Positions 42,898 through 51,348 of a stretch of DNA of 64,000 bases are shown here, one piece after another. The notes beneath the pieces are model-generated. The model saw only the letters and a list, made by a program, of their open reading frames with translations, was not told the origin of the DNA and made no database searches. The stretch is from Vulcanimicrobiota bacterium (GTDB taxonomy: Bacteria > Pseudomonadota > Gammaproteobacteria > Xanthomonadales > Rhodanobacteraceae), in NCBI GenBank assembly GCA_903970555.1, contig CAJCJD010000008.1:39455-103454 (forward strand), given 5' to 3'. A program made the position numbers and the translations under genes. Position 1 is the first letter of the stretch, and every line of letters starts with the position of its first letter.

Positions 42898-43872
42898 ATG
42901 GAAGACTTTTCCGCGATATCCGCCTTCGTCCGCGTCGTCGAGGCGAAAAGTTTTGCGTCCGCCGCCGCCCAGTTGGGCATGACACCCTCTGGCGTCAGCC
43001 GTGCGGTGTCCCGATTGGAGGAAAACCTAGGCGCCCGGCTGTTGTTCCGCTCCACGCGAGCCCTGCGTTTGACCGACGATGGGGCCTCGTTCTATGCACG
43101 TTGCAAGGAGATCCTTGCCGACCTCACCGAAGCGACTGAGGCGCTGGGCTATGCCCATCGTAAGCCCACGGGCAAGCTGCGCGTAGGCATGTCGGTCTCC
43201 GTCGGACGGGCCGCGCTGATTCCCCAGCTGAGCGATTTCGAGCGTCGCTATCCCGATATCCGGCTCGAATTGATGATGTGCGACTACCCCTACGACCTCA
43301 ATGAGGAAGGGGTGGACTGCGCCATTCGCCTGGGTGAGCTGGAGGATTCCAGCCTGATCGCACGCAAGATCGGTTACCTGCAGAACGTACTGCTGGCCTC
43401 GCCCGAATACCTGCAGCGCTACGGCGCGCCGACCAGCGTCGAGGATCTGAAGAACCATCGCTGCATCAACTATGTCTACGCGAACGGGCGCCCGCGCCAG
43501 TGGCAGTTCGATACGCCGAGCGGCAAGCTGGAAGTCGACATCGACGCGCATATGCTGATCAACGATGGCGAGTCGGTGATCCAGGCGGCCGTTGCGGGAC
43601 TCGGCATTATCCAGGCGCCACACGTGCTGGCTGCGTGCATGCTGGACCTGGGCAAGCTCGAGCCGATCATGACCGACACGGTTTCCACCGGTAAAAGCGT
43701 ATGGATCGTCTATCCGCAGAAGAAACATCTGTCGGCGCGCGTGCAGGCGTTCATCGAGTGGGCGCGGGAGTTGTTCGAGCGTCCCTTCGAATCCGTGTGC
43801 CAGGTGACGCCTATGCCCGTGGGTAAGCCCTTTCAGGCGGTCCGCGAAAAGCCGGTGACGCGTACGCAATGA
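42898..43872 (+). CDS. LysR family regulator divergent from the RND operon
   Basis: A 324-residue LysR regulator: N-terminal winged helix (MEDFSAISAFVRVVEAKSF, TPSGVSRAVSRLEENLGARLLFRSTR) and a C-terminal periplasmic-binding-like sensor (LRVGMSVSVGRAALIPQLSDF). It is of the CrgA/TtdR-like clade with a short linker. The divergent orientation and shared intergenic dyad strongly suggest it controls the efflux genes; the inducer is unknown. Ribosome site GAGGTG about 6 bases before the ATG. Confidence 0.95.
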   Translation: MEDFSAISAFVRVVEAKSFASAAAQLGMTPSGVSRAVSRLEENLGARLLFRSTRALRLTDDGASFYARCKEILADLTEATEALGYAHRKPTGKLRVGMSVSVGRAALIPQLSDFERRYPDIRLELMMCDYPYDLNEEGVDCAIRLGELEDSSLIARKIGYLQNVLLASPEYLQRYGAPTSVEDLKNHRCINYVYANGRPRQWQFDTPSGKLEVDIDAHMLINDGESVIQAAVAGLGIIQAPHVLAACMLDLGKLEPIMTDTVSTGKSVWIVYPQKKHLSARVQAFIEWARELFERPFESVCQVTPMPVGKPFQAVREKPVTRTQ

Positions 43873-44053
43873 CTGCTTGTTCGGCGCCGGCTGGCATTTA
43901 GAGACAGCACTGCGCCGCGCATGATGCGATAGGCCGAAAACCGATTGCCGAGCGGAGTACCATCGCGCTGGATATCGGGGGGTCGTGATCGCATCGTCGT
44001 GATCACGGACTGTTTGGGAACGACGCAACACCGCGTTGCACCTGCGGGGGCCC

Positions 44054-44815
44054 ATGGTTCATCTGCTCATTGCATTCGTCGTCTTCGTCTGGGTATTCGC
44101 CATGGCCATGCTGGGCCAGTGGTGGCGCATGCATTTGCCCGACCATCATCTGAGCGAAGAATCGACCAGCACCATCAAGCTGGCTACCGGCCTTATTGGT
44201 ACGATCGCAGCGCTAGTGCTCGGTTTGCTGATCTCATCGGCGAAAAATTCCTTCGACACGGTCAATGCCGATCTCGTGCGCAACGCCGTCAAGATCATCC
44301 AGCTCGATCGCAATCTTGCCGAGTACGGTCCGGAAACGATGCCGTTGCGGCAAGAGTTGAAAATCAATTATGCGAAATGGATCGACGTGCTGGGGTCCGG
44401 CCGAGAGAGGCAGCTGATGCAGCTGGAAAATCCTGACATGGTTGGTGAGATCCACCGTTTCCAGCACGAGCTGGCGCAGCTTTCGCCAAAGACAACATTG
44501 CAAGAGCACTTGCAGTCGCGCTGCATGGAACTGGCTGACGATGTGTTCGCCGCGCGCTGGCTCGCGCTGCTGCAGCGGCGCGGCTCGATTCCCGCGGCGC
44601 TGTTGGTCGTGCTGGTGGCCTGGCTATCGATCATCTTCGCCGCATTCGGGCTGTTTTCGTCGCACAACAACACGCTGATCTTTTTCTTCGTGATGTGTGC
44701 GTTCTCAGCCGCGGGGGCGATCTATGTGATTCTGGAAATGGATACGCCGCTGGATGGCTTCATCAATATTTCGGTGGCACCGATGCGCGAGGCGTTGGCG
44801 CATATCGGGACATGA
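44054..44815 (+). CDS. DUF4239/bestrophin-like membrane protein
   Basis: A 253-residue inner-membrane protein with two helices at the N-terminus (HLLIAFVVFVWVFAMAMLGQWW and TGLIGTIAALVLGLLISSA), a cytoplasmic or periplasmic helical middle (residues 70-165, NAVKIIQLDRNLAEYGPETM), and two helices at the C-terminus (ALLVVLVAWLSIIFAAFGLF, LIFFFVMCAFSAAGAIYVIL). This is the DUF4239 layout, a bestrophin-like family of unknown function. The ATG at 44054 is preferred to the in-frame upstream start at 44036. Alone between the LysR gene and glnA. Confidence 0.82.
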   Translation: MVHLLIAFVVFVWVFAMAMLGQWWRMHLPDHHLSEESTSTIKLATGLIGTIAALVLGLLISSAKNSFDTVNADLVRNAVKIIQLDRNLAEYGPETMPLRQELKINYAKWIDVLGSGRERQLMQLENPDMVGEIHRFQHELAQLSPKTTLQEHLQSRCMELADDVFAARWLALLQRRGSIPAALLVVLVAWLSIIFAAFGLFSSHNNTLIFFFVMCAFSAAGAIYVILEMDTPLDGFINISVAPMREALAHIGT

Positions 44816-44888
44816 AGACCGGGTATAAACGAGTCCGTCGGGGGTTTTATCTGGATGGGCCTGAATCGCCCCAATTTCGAGCTTTCAT

Positions 44889-44905
44889 TGCACCATATTG
44901 ATGCA
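44889..44905. promoter_or_regulatory. NtrC-type activator binding site upstream of glnA
   Basis: TGCACC-ATATT-GATGCA matches 11 of 12 bases of the NtrC consensus TGCACC-N5-GGTGCA with the correct spacer. It lies about 80 bases upstream of the -24 element of the sigma-54 promoter, a usual distance for an enhancer. Confidence 0.75.
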
Positions 44906-44967
44906 AAATAGACCCCTGGGAACCGGCTTGCTTTGATCTATCTATTTGATTCAAAGCACATTTTACA

Positions 44968-44986
44968 ATTGGTACAAAGCTTGCCA
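44968..44986 (+). promoter_or_regulatory. Sigma-54 promoter of glnA
   Basis: ATTGGTACAAAGCTTGCCA: the -24 element TTGG (GG at 44971-44972) and the -12 element TTGC (GC at 44983-44984) have the obligatory 10-base spacing between GG and GC. Match to TGGCAC-N5-TTGC is good. Transcription would start near 44996, some 30 bases before the glnA ATG. Together with the NtrC site this places glnA under nitrogen control. Confidence 0.82.
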
Positions 44987-45026
44987 ATATGCACGCGTGC
45001 TGTCCAACCCATGTTGAGGTTTCCCC

Positions 45027-46439
45027 ATGTCCGCCGCCAAAAAAGTACTCGACCTAATCCAGGAACATGACGTCGAGTTCGTCGATCTGCGTTTTGCCGA
45101 CATGCTCGGCAAGCATCACCACGTGACCTTCCCCTCGCACACCATCGACGAGTCGACCTTCGAGGACGGCAAGATGTTCGACGGTTCGTCGATCTCGGGC
45201 TGGAAGGGCATCAACGAGTCGGACATGGTGTTGCTGCCTGATCCGGCCACTGCCTACCTCGATCCGTTCAGCGGTCACACGCAGTTGATCCTGCATTGCG
45301 ACGTGCTGGAACCCAGCACCATGCAGGCCTACGGCCGCGACCCGCGCTCGATCGCCAAGCGCGGTGAGGCGTTCCTGAAATCCACGGGCATCGCCGACAC
45401 TGCTTTCTTCGGTCCGGAGCCGGAATTCTTCATCTTCGACTCCGTGCGCTGGCAGAACGACATGGGCCGCGTGTTCTACGAAATCGAATCGCAGGAAGCC
45501 GCATGGAGCTCGCGCTTCAAGTACGACGAAGGCAATAGCGGTCATCGCCCGGGCGTGAAGGGCGGCTACTTCCCGGTGAGCCCGGTCGACTCGTTGGGCG
45601 ATCTGCGCGCCGATATGTGCAAAGTGCTGGAATCGCTCGGCCAGAGCGTGGAAGTGCATCACCACGAAGTGGCGAATGCTGGCCAGTGCGAGATCGGCGT
45701 GAAGTTCAATACGCTGGTGCAGAAGGCCGACGAACTGATGACGATGAAGTACGTCGTCCGCAATGTGGCGCACCAGAACGGCAAGACCGTTACCTTCATG
45801 CCCAAGCCGATCGTCGGCGACAACGGCAGCGGCATGCACGTGCATCAGTCGTTGAGCAAGGATGGCAAGAACCTGTTCGCCGGCGATCTTTACGGCGGCC
45901 TGTCGCAGACGGCACTGTGGTACATCGGCGGTATCTTCAAGCACGCCAAGGCAATTAACGCGTTCGCCAACTCCACCACCAACAGCTACAAGCGCCTGGT
46001 GCCGGGCTTCGAGGCGCCGGTGATGCTGGCTTATTCGGCACGCAACCGTTCGGCGAGCTGCCGCATTCCGTTCGTATCCAATCCGAAGGGCCGCCGCATC
46101 GAAGTGCGCTTCCCCGATCCGATGCAGTCGGGCTACCTCACCTTCACCGCGCTAATGATGGCCGGTCTGGACGGCATCTTGAACAAGATCGATCCGGGTG
46201 CGCCGGCCGACAAGGATCTCTACGATCTGCCGCCGGAAGAAGAGAAGAACATTCCGCAGGTGTGCTCCAGCCTCGACGCGGCACTGGACGCGCTCGACAA
46301 GGATCGCGACTTCCTCAAGGCCGGCGGCGTGTTCAGCGACGACTTCATCGATGCGTATATTGAACTGAAGATGCAGGAAGTCACGCGTTACCGTGCCAGC
46401 ACGCATCCGCTGGAATTCCAGATGTACTACGCGATCTGA
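45027..46439 (+). CDS. glnA: Glutamine synthetase, type I-beta
   Basis: Makes glutamine from glutamate, ammonia and ATP; dodecameric, cytoplasmic, the core of ammonia assimilation. The 470-residue product is collinear with GSI-beta: [18 protein letters not shown] (active-site loop), [10 protein letters not shown] (metal Glu), [11 protein letters not shown] (His/Gly loop) and [10 protein letters not shown]. Tyr399 in DLYDLPPEE is the conserved adenylylation site, so GlnE control is expected. Ribosome site TTGAGG precedes the ATG. The sigma-54/NtrC elements upstream explain its regulation; a UUCG-type terminator follows. Confidence 0.99.
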   Translation: MSAAKKVLDLIQEHDVEFVDLRFADMLGKHHHVTFPSHTIDESTFEDGKMFDGSSISGWKGINESDMVLLPDPATAYLDPFSGHTQLILHCDVLEPSTMQAYGRDPRSIAKRGEAFLKSTGIADTAFFGPEPEFFIFDSVRWQNDMGRVFYEIESQEAAWSSRFKYDEGNSGHRPGVKGGYFPVSPVDSLGDLRADMCKVLESLGQSVEVHHHEVANAGQCEIGVKFNTLVQKADELMTMKYVVRNVAHQNGKTVTFMPKPIVGDNGSGMHVHQSLSKDGKNLFAGDLYGGLSQTALWYIGGIFKHAKAINAFANSTTNSYKRLVPGFEAPVMLAYSARNRSASCRIPFVSNPKGRRIEVRFPDPMQSGYLTFTALMMAGLDGILNKIDPGAPADKDLYDLPPEEEKNIPQVCSSLDAALDALDKDRDFLKAGGVFSDDFIDAYIELKMQEVTRYRASTHPLEFQMYYAI

Positions 46440-46464
46440 TCGCGCATACATCGTAATAGGTAAG

Positions 46465-46495
46465 ACAACGGGCGCTTCGGCGTCCGTTGTTGTTC
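46465..46495 (+). terminator. Rho-independent terminator of glnA
   Basis: ACAACGGGCGC (46465-46475) pairs with GCGTCCGTTGT (46480-46490) around the stable TTCG tetraloop with one G-U pair, followed by TGTTCT. It begins 26 bases after the glnA stop. Confidence 0.8.
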
Positions 46496-46498
46496 TAG

Positions 46499-46530
46499 CT
46501 CGTCATTCCGGCCTGCGCCGGAATGACGAG
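46499..46530. repeat. REP-like palindrome, perfect 14-bp stem
   Basis: CTCGTCATTCCGGC (46499-46512) pairs exactly with GCCGGAATGACGAG (46517-46530) around CTGC. It directly follows the glnA terminator and shares its core with the elements at 10042 and 36772. Confidence 0.8.
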
Positions 46531-46694
46531 GGTAAGATTCACATATCGCGGCATGTGTGGCGCCTCTGCCACATTTTTGTCATCTGGCCTACGTAGGGTG
46601 CTTGAATGACTCACGCACTTCACGATCGCGGGCAGTCCGCTGCCTGCCGTTGCATTTTCGTCGCTGCGAATCGCAGCGAGCAGGTTGATCGGTC

Positions 46695-48347
46695 ATGACG
46701 CTTACGCGGCGCGGATTCCTGCGCGGGGCCGGCACGGTGCTCGGAACCTACGCGTTTGCGGATATGTGGCACACGGCCCAGGCATTCTCATCGCCGCCGA
46801 TGGTCATGCCGATGCGCACCACTATGCCAACGTTGGCGGCGCCGAAGGTTCCGCTGATCAATCCGACGTCGCTCGCGCGTTTCGTAGATCCACTACCTGT
46901 GCCGCCTATTGCGCGTGTTGCCGGACAGCGCGCGCATCCGGCATATCCGGGCCGCACTTTGCCTTACTACCGCATGGAAATGCGCGCGTTCAAGGCGCGT
47001 CTTCACCGCGATGTACCTGCTACGCCGCTATGGGGCTACGACGGGTCATTCCCCGGCCCGACTTTTGAAACCAAACGCGGCGAACCGCTGTTGGTCGAAT
47101 GGGTCAATGCGCTGCCGACGAAACATTTTTTGCCGATTGACCACAACATCCACGGTGCCGAGCAAAGCAAACCCGAAGTACGCGTGGTGACACATGTGCA
47201 TGGCGCGCGCGTGCCTGCAGGTGCCGATGGCTATCCGGAAAACTGGTATGAATCGGGCCAGTCCGCGCTCTATCACTACCCGAACGACCAGGATGCAGCC
47301 ACGCTCTGGTACCACGATCATGCGATGGGCATTACGCGGCTCAACATTTACGCGGGGCTCGTCGGTGCGTTCATCGTGCGCGATGCGGAAGAGCAAGCGC
47401 TCGGTTTGCCAACCGGCGAGTACGACATACCGCTGATCCTTTGCGATCGCCTGGTCGCGCAGGACGGTCAGTTGTATTACCCCGTTTCCGATGATCCTTC
47501 GGCACCGTGGGTGATGCAGTGCCTGGGCAATCTCACGCTTTGCAATGGCAAGATCTTTCCGTATTTCGAGGTGGAACCACGGCGATACCGGTTTCGCTTG
47601 ATCAATGTCGCCAATACCAGCTTCTTCGATCTATCGCTTTCGCACGATCGCGCATTTCAGCAAGTGGGTAGCGATCAAGGCTTGCTGTCAGCGCCGCTCG
47701 AGCGTGATCGCATCGAGCTGTATCCGGCCGAACGTGCCGATGTCGTTGTCGACTTCTCGAGTCTGGCCGGACAAACGGTGCAGTTGCGTCATCAGGCGCA
47801 AGGTATCGTCGAATTTCGCGTGCGCAACAAGGGTGGTCGCGATACCTCGGTGCTCCCGGCGAGTCTGCGTGCGGTGCCGCGCATCGATCCGGGCGGTGCA
47901 GTACGCGAGCGCGTGATGACCTTGAACGAAATCGACGATGCCAACGGCAACGCGATGACCATGTTGCTCGACGGCAAGCACTGGTCCGATCCGATCACTG
48001 AAAATCCGCGACAAAACACACTCGAGATCTGGAGCTTCGTCAATCTCACTGGCGATGCGCACCCGATTCACCTGCATCTGGTACGTTTTCAGATCATCGA
48101 CCGACGCCCCTTCGATCTATTCGCGTGGAATGCGCACCGTACGCTGACATATACCGGCCCCGCAGAACCGCCGCCAGCGCATGAAGCGGGCTGGAAAGAC
48201 ACGGTACGCGCCGATCCGGGCATGGTCACGCGCATTGCGATGCGTTTCGAAGGCGAGCCCGGTCGCTACGTTTGGCACTGTCACTTCCTGGAGCACGAAG
48301 ACAACGAAATGATGCGGCCTTACGAGGTCTTGCCGGCGCATACGTAA
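46695..48347 (+). CDS. Tat-exported multicopper oxidase (laccase/CotA-like)
   Basis: A 550-residue enzyme with a Tat signal (TRRGFLRGAG). Copper-ligand blocks are complete: DHNIHGAE region, WYHDH with His207 and His209, HPIHLH (His456, 459, 461) and WHCHFLEH (His528, Cys529 for type 1 copper, His530, His534). It oxidises phenols or metal ions with reduction of O2 to water in the periplasm. It resembles the bilirubin-oxidase/CotA branch. Possible roles: phenol detoxification, copper tolerance or Mn oxidation. It is the first of four exported genes in the same direction. Confidence 0.93.
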   Translation: MTLTRRGFLRGAGTVLGTYAFADMWHTAQAFSSPPMVMPMRTTMPTLAAPKVPLINPTSLARFVDPLPVPPIARVAGQRAHPAYPGRTLPYYRMEMRAFKARLHRDVPATPLWGYDGSFPGPTFETKRGEPLLVEWVNALPTKHFLPIDHNIHGAEQSKPEVRVVTHVHGARVPAGADGYPENWYESGQSALYHYPNDQDAATLWYHDHAMGITRLNIYAGLVGAFIVRDAEEQALGLPTGEYDIPLILCDRLVAQDGQLYYPVSDDPSAPWVMQCLGNLTLCNGKIFPYFEVEPRRYRFRLINVANTSFFDLSLSHDRAFQQVGSDQGLLSAPLERDRIELYPAERADVVVDFSSLAGQTVQLRHQAQGIVEFRVRNKGGRDTSVLPASLRAVPRIDPGGAVRERVMTLNEIDDANGNAMTMLLDGKHWSDPITENPRQNTLEIWSFVNLTGDAHPIHLHLVRFQIIDRRPFDLFAWNAHRTLTYTGPAEPPPAHEAGWKDTVRADPGMVTRIAMRFEGEPGRYVWHCHFLEHEDNEMMRPYEVLPAHT

Positions 48348-48556
48348 AGCGTGCGTCAACGAGTAGTGGTGCGCGGCGTCACGCTTGTCGCATCACTGTC
48401 ATCACACAGGGTTCGAATGTCGCGCCCTTGCCAACGTTACGTCATGTACGAGGGTCACACTTCCGGCAGTCTGCGAGGGGAACACGCGCGTAGACAGTAA
48501 TCAGGGGGATTACTCGATTGCAGGCCTTCTTGGAACGCCAGCAGGAGACACCAGTC

Positions 48557-50587
48557 ATGCTTATGAAGTTTGGCCGTACAGGGTTAAAACCCCTTGCACT
48601 GTGTGCGCTCGCAACCGGCATTGTCGGTTTGGCGAATGCGCAAACCACCAGTCAACTCACTAACGATGCACGTCTCAGTGCGAATGCCGCGACGGCTCAA
48701 AGCACCCAGCCGGGCGGTGTTGTCACGCTATACAGCCCGAAGTCTGGGCCGAACGCCAGCAACAACACGCGCACCCCGATCAAGCATGTCATTTTGCTGA
48801 TCGGTGAGAACCGCACTTTCGACCACGTCTTCGCCACCTATACGCCACCGGCGGGTCAGTCGGTGAATAACCTGCTGTCCGAAGGCATCGTGAAGGCCGA
48901 TGGCACGCCCGGCCCTAATGTTGCCAAGGCTGAGCAATGGCAGGCCAGCGATACCGGCAACTACAGCGTGAATCCCACGCATACGAGCGCCTACGCCAAC
49001 CTCCCTCAAATGAACACGGGCGGCGCACCGACCCAGCCGTACCTGCCCTCGACGGCAGCGGCGGAAGCCATCGAGCCTGCATTGCCGACGGCCTATTACC
49101 CGTATCTCGCCGAAGGCGGCACTGGCTTGCCGAACGATGTCGTCGACACGCGCTTCCCGGCCACGCTGCCGAATGCGCCGGTCAACATGCATGCGTCCAT
49201 CAGCTACAACGATTACGCCAACAGCCCCGTGCACCGCTTCTTCCAGATGTGGCAGCAGCTCGATTGCAATGTGAGCCACGCCACGCGCGAAAATCCCAGC
49301 GGTTGTCGCGCCGACCTGTTCCCATGGGTGGAAGTGACCATGGGCGCCGGCAACAATGGCAAAACGCAACCGGCTGGATTCACGGATGAAACCACGGGCG
49401 AAGGCTCCACCTCGATGCAGTTCCTCAACATGGCCCAGGGCGATGCGCCCTACTTCAAGCAACTGGCCGAGCAGTATGCGTTGAGCGACAACTTCCACCA
49501 GTCAGTGATGGGTGGCACGGGTGCCAACCACATCATGCTGGGCTTCGGCGACGCGATCTATTACGCCGATGCAAACGGTGACCCGACCACGCCGCCGGAG
49601 AACCAGATCGAAAACCCGAACGCCCAGTCCGGCACCAACAACTGGTGGGTGCAGGATGGCTACAGCGGCGGCTCCTACGTTAACTGCGCGGATGACACGC
49701 AGCCTGGCGTGGCGGCGGTCAAGGGCTATCTGAAGAGCCTGCCGTATCGCACTTTCCGCGGCCTGGATTGCAAAGCGGGTGCGTATTACCTCGTCAACAA
49801 TTACAACCCTGGGTATCTGGGCGATGGTACGCCCGCACCGCTGGGCGCCGATCAGTACACCATCCCGCCGACCAAGCAGCAGAACCTCGCGCTCTTGCTG
49901 ACCCGTCATAACGTGAGCTGGAAATACTACGGCGAAGGCTTCTCCAACGGCACGGAAGCGGGCGAAGCGGGCACCTTCTGCAACATCTGCGATCCGTTCT
50001 TGTATTCCACGCAGGTCATGACCAACCCGACCCTGCGCGCGAACAACCAGGACATCAATAACCTGTATAGCGATATCCAGAACGGCACGCTGCCGGCAGT
50101 CTCCATCGCCAAACCAGATGGACTGCTGGACGGCCACCCGGCTTCGTCGAAGCTGGAACTGTTCGAAGGCTATGTGCAGAAGATCGTGCAGATGGTGCAG
50201 GCCAATCCGCAACTGTGGGACAACACCGCAGTGATGGTGACGTTTGACGAAGGCGGCGGTTACTACGACTCCGGTTACGTGCAGCCGATCGACTTCTTCG
50301 GCGACGGCACGCGTATCCCGCTGCTGGTGATCTCCAAGTACTCGACTGGTGGTCGCGTGGTGCACACGTACTACGACCATGTGTCCTTCGACAAATTCGT
50401 CGAAGCCAACTGGGGCTTGGACGAAACCATCTCGCGCCGTAGCCGCGACAACCTGCCGAACCCGATCGCGTTCCCGAACAATCCGTATGTGCCGGTCAAC
50501 GCGCCGGCGATCGGCGATCTGATGGATATGTTCGACTTCGGTCGCGGTTGGCAGTACGGCCAAAATACTGCTGCAACACAGAACTGA
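48557..50587 (+). CDS. Exported phosphoesterase (AcpA/phospholipase C superfamily)
   Basis: A 676-residue protein with a signal peptide (KPLALCALATGIVGLANAQ). The catalytic start motif HVILLIGENRTFDHVFATY is that of the bacterial AcpA acid phosphatase/phospholipase C family; further metal-binding blocks include SDNFHQSVMGGTGANH and VMVTFDEGGGYYDSG. It hydrolyses phosphate esters outside the cytoplasm; whether its substrate is a phospholipid or a free phosphate ester is not decidable. GGAG lies 9 bases before the ATG at 48557. A strong terminator follows. Confidence 0.9.
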   Translation: MLMKFGRTGLKPLALCALATGIVGLANAQTTSQLTNDARLSANAATAQSTQPGGVVTLYSPKSGPNASNNTRTPIKHVILLIGENRTFDHVFATYTPPAGQSVNNLLSEGIVKADGTPGPNVAKAEQWQASDTGNYSVNPTHTSAYANLPQMNTGGAPTQPYLPSTAAAEAIEPALPTAYYPYLAEGGTGLPNDVVDTRFPATLPNAPVNMHASISYNDYANSPVHRFFQMWQQLDCNVSHATRENPSGCRADLFPWVEVTMGAGNNGKTQPAGFTDETTGEGSTSMQFLNMAQGDAPYFKQLAEQYALSDNFHQSVMGGTGANHIMLGFGDAIYYADANGDPTTPPENQIENPNAQSGTNNWWVQDGYSGGSYVNCADDTQPGVAAVKGYLKSLPYRTFRGLDCKAGAYYLVNNYNPGYLGDGTPAPLGADQYTIPPTKQQNLALLLTRHNVSWKYYGEGFSNGTEAGEAGTFCNICDPFLYSTQVMTNPTLRANNQDINNLYSDIQNGTLPAVSIAKPDGLLDGHPASSKLELFEGYVQKIVQMVQANPQLWDNTAVMVTFDEGGGYYDSGYVQPIDFFGDGTRIPLLVISKYSTGGRVVHTYYDHVSFDKFVEANWGLDETISRRSRDNLPNPIAFPNNPYVPVNAPAIGDLMDMFDFGRGWQYGQNTAATQN

Positions 50588-50600
50588 GTATCCTGCTGTC

Positions 50601-50640
50601 CATACCCTGCCCGCTTCGGCGGGCAGGGTATGTCGTTTTT
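50601..50640 (+). terminator. Strong Rho-independent terminator
   Basis: CATACCCTGCCCGC (50601-50614) pairs perfectly with GCGGGCAGGGTATG (50619-50632) around TTCG, followed by TCGTTTTT. It ends the phosphoesterase transcript. Confidence 0.93.
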
Positions 50641-50668
50641 GGACCGGTCCAATCGGAAAATACCCACG

Positions 50669-51136
50669 ATGAGCTTGTTCGCACGATCCGTCAGTCACCT
50701 GCACCGCTGGTCCAATCCGATTGCCGCCATGTTGCTGCTCGGCGCATCCAGCTCCATCAGTTCCAACGCGCATGCCGATCCGGCCGACTTTCAGGCGATG
50801 CCCGGCTTGTGGAAGATCACCTTGCACACCGTCAAGGACGGCCATCCCGGGCAGGTCACCGTGAAATGGAAATGCCTGTACGACGGCGCGGATCCGTGGG
50901 CAACCTTCGTGGACGTGATGGCGCCCGACCCGACATGCCAGCGTAGCGGCGAACATCGCACGAGTACGGCGCTGGCGTGGAACGTAAGCTGCGGCGCTGC
51001 GTCCAAACACACAGGCAACGGACACATCGACTTGGATTCACCCGAGCATTACATCGGCGGTGTCGCAGTGGATGGGCACGATGTATTACAGGTTGAAGGC
51101 AAACGCTACGCGGCGTGCACTGGTCCAAGCGACTGA
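50669..51136 (+). CDS. Exported DUF3617-like small protein
   Basis: A 155-residue precursor with a signal peptide (SNPIAAMLLLGASSSISSNAHA). The mature part begins with FQAMPGLWKITLHTV, the GLWxxT opening of DUF3617 proteins, and has four cysteines (KWKCLYD, PTCQRSG, VSCGAAS, AACTG) that could form two disulfides. DUF3617 proteins are periplasmic and of unknown role, perhaps lipid or hydrophobe binders. It lies after the strong terminator, so it needs its own promoter in 50640-50668 or readthrough. Confidence 0.75.
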   Translation: MSLFARSVSHLHRWSNPIAAMLLLGASSSISSNAHADPADFQAMPGLWKITLHTVKDGHPGQVTVKWKCLYDGADPWATFVDVMAPDPTCQRSGEHRTSTALAWNVSCGAASKHTGNGHIDLDSPEHYIGGVAVDGHDVLQVEGKRYAACTGPSD

Positions 51137-51312
51137 AAAATTCCGTGAAGCGTCGAGTCGCCATCAGGGAATGTAAGTCAATCGCGTACACACGTAGCTC
51201 GCGCGAAATTCACGCGATCCCCACGCCTGAACAGTGATGTTATGCCTCGCTTAATCGCGAATGGTCAGTCCTGACGTTGTCGGATGAGCCACCGCACAGG
51301 GGCGTAACACTC

Positions 51313-51329
51313 GTGTGAGGGAATCACAC
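51313..51329. promoter_or_regulatory. Inverted repeat GTGTGA-N5-TCACAC before the CXXCH gene
   Basis: GTGTGA (51313-51318) and TCACAC (51324-51329), 5-base spacer, 19 bases upstream of the ATG at 51349. It resembles a CRP/Clp site (TGTGA-N6-TCACA), but the spacer is one base short, so the regulator is uncertain. It may be an operator or a hairpin near the ribosome site. Confidence 0.4.
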
Positions 51330-51348
51330 GTTCAACAGGGGATACATC

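Noticed and set aside
49502..51025. 507-codon open frame on minus strand
   Set aside because: Antisense to the phosphoesterase and DUF3617-like genes; no signal, domain or ribosome site.
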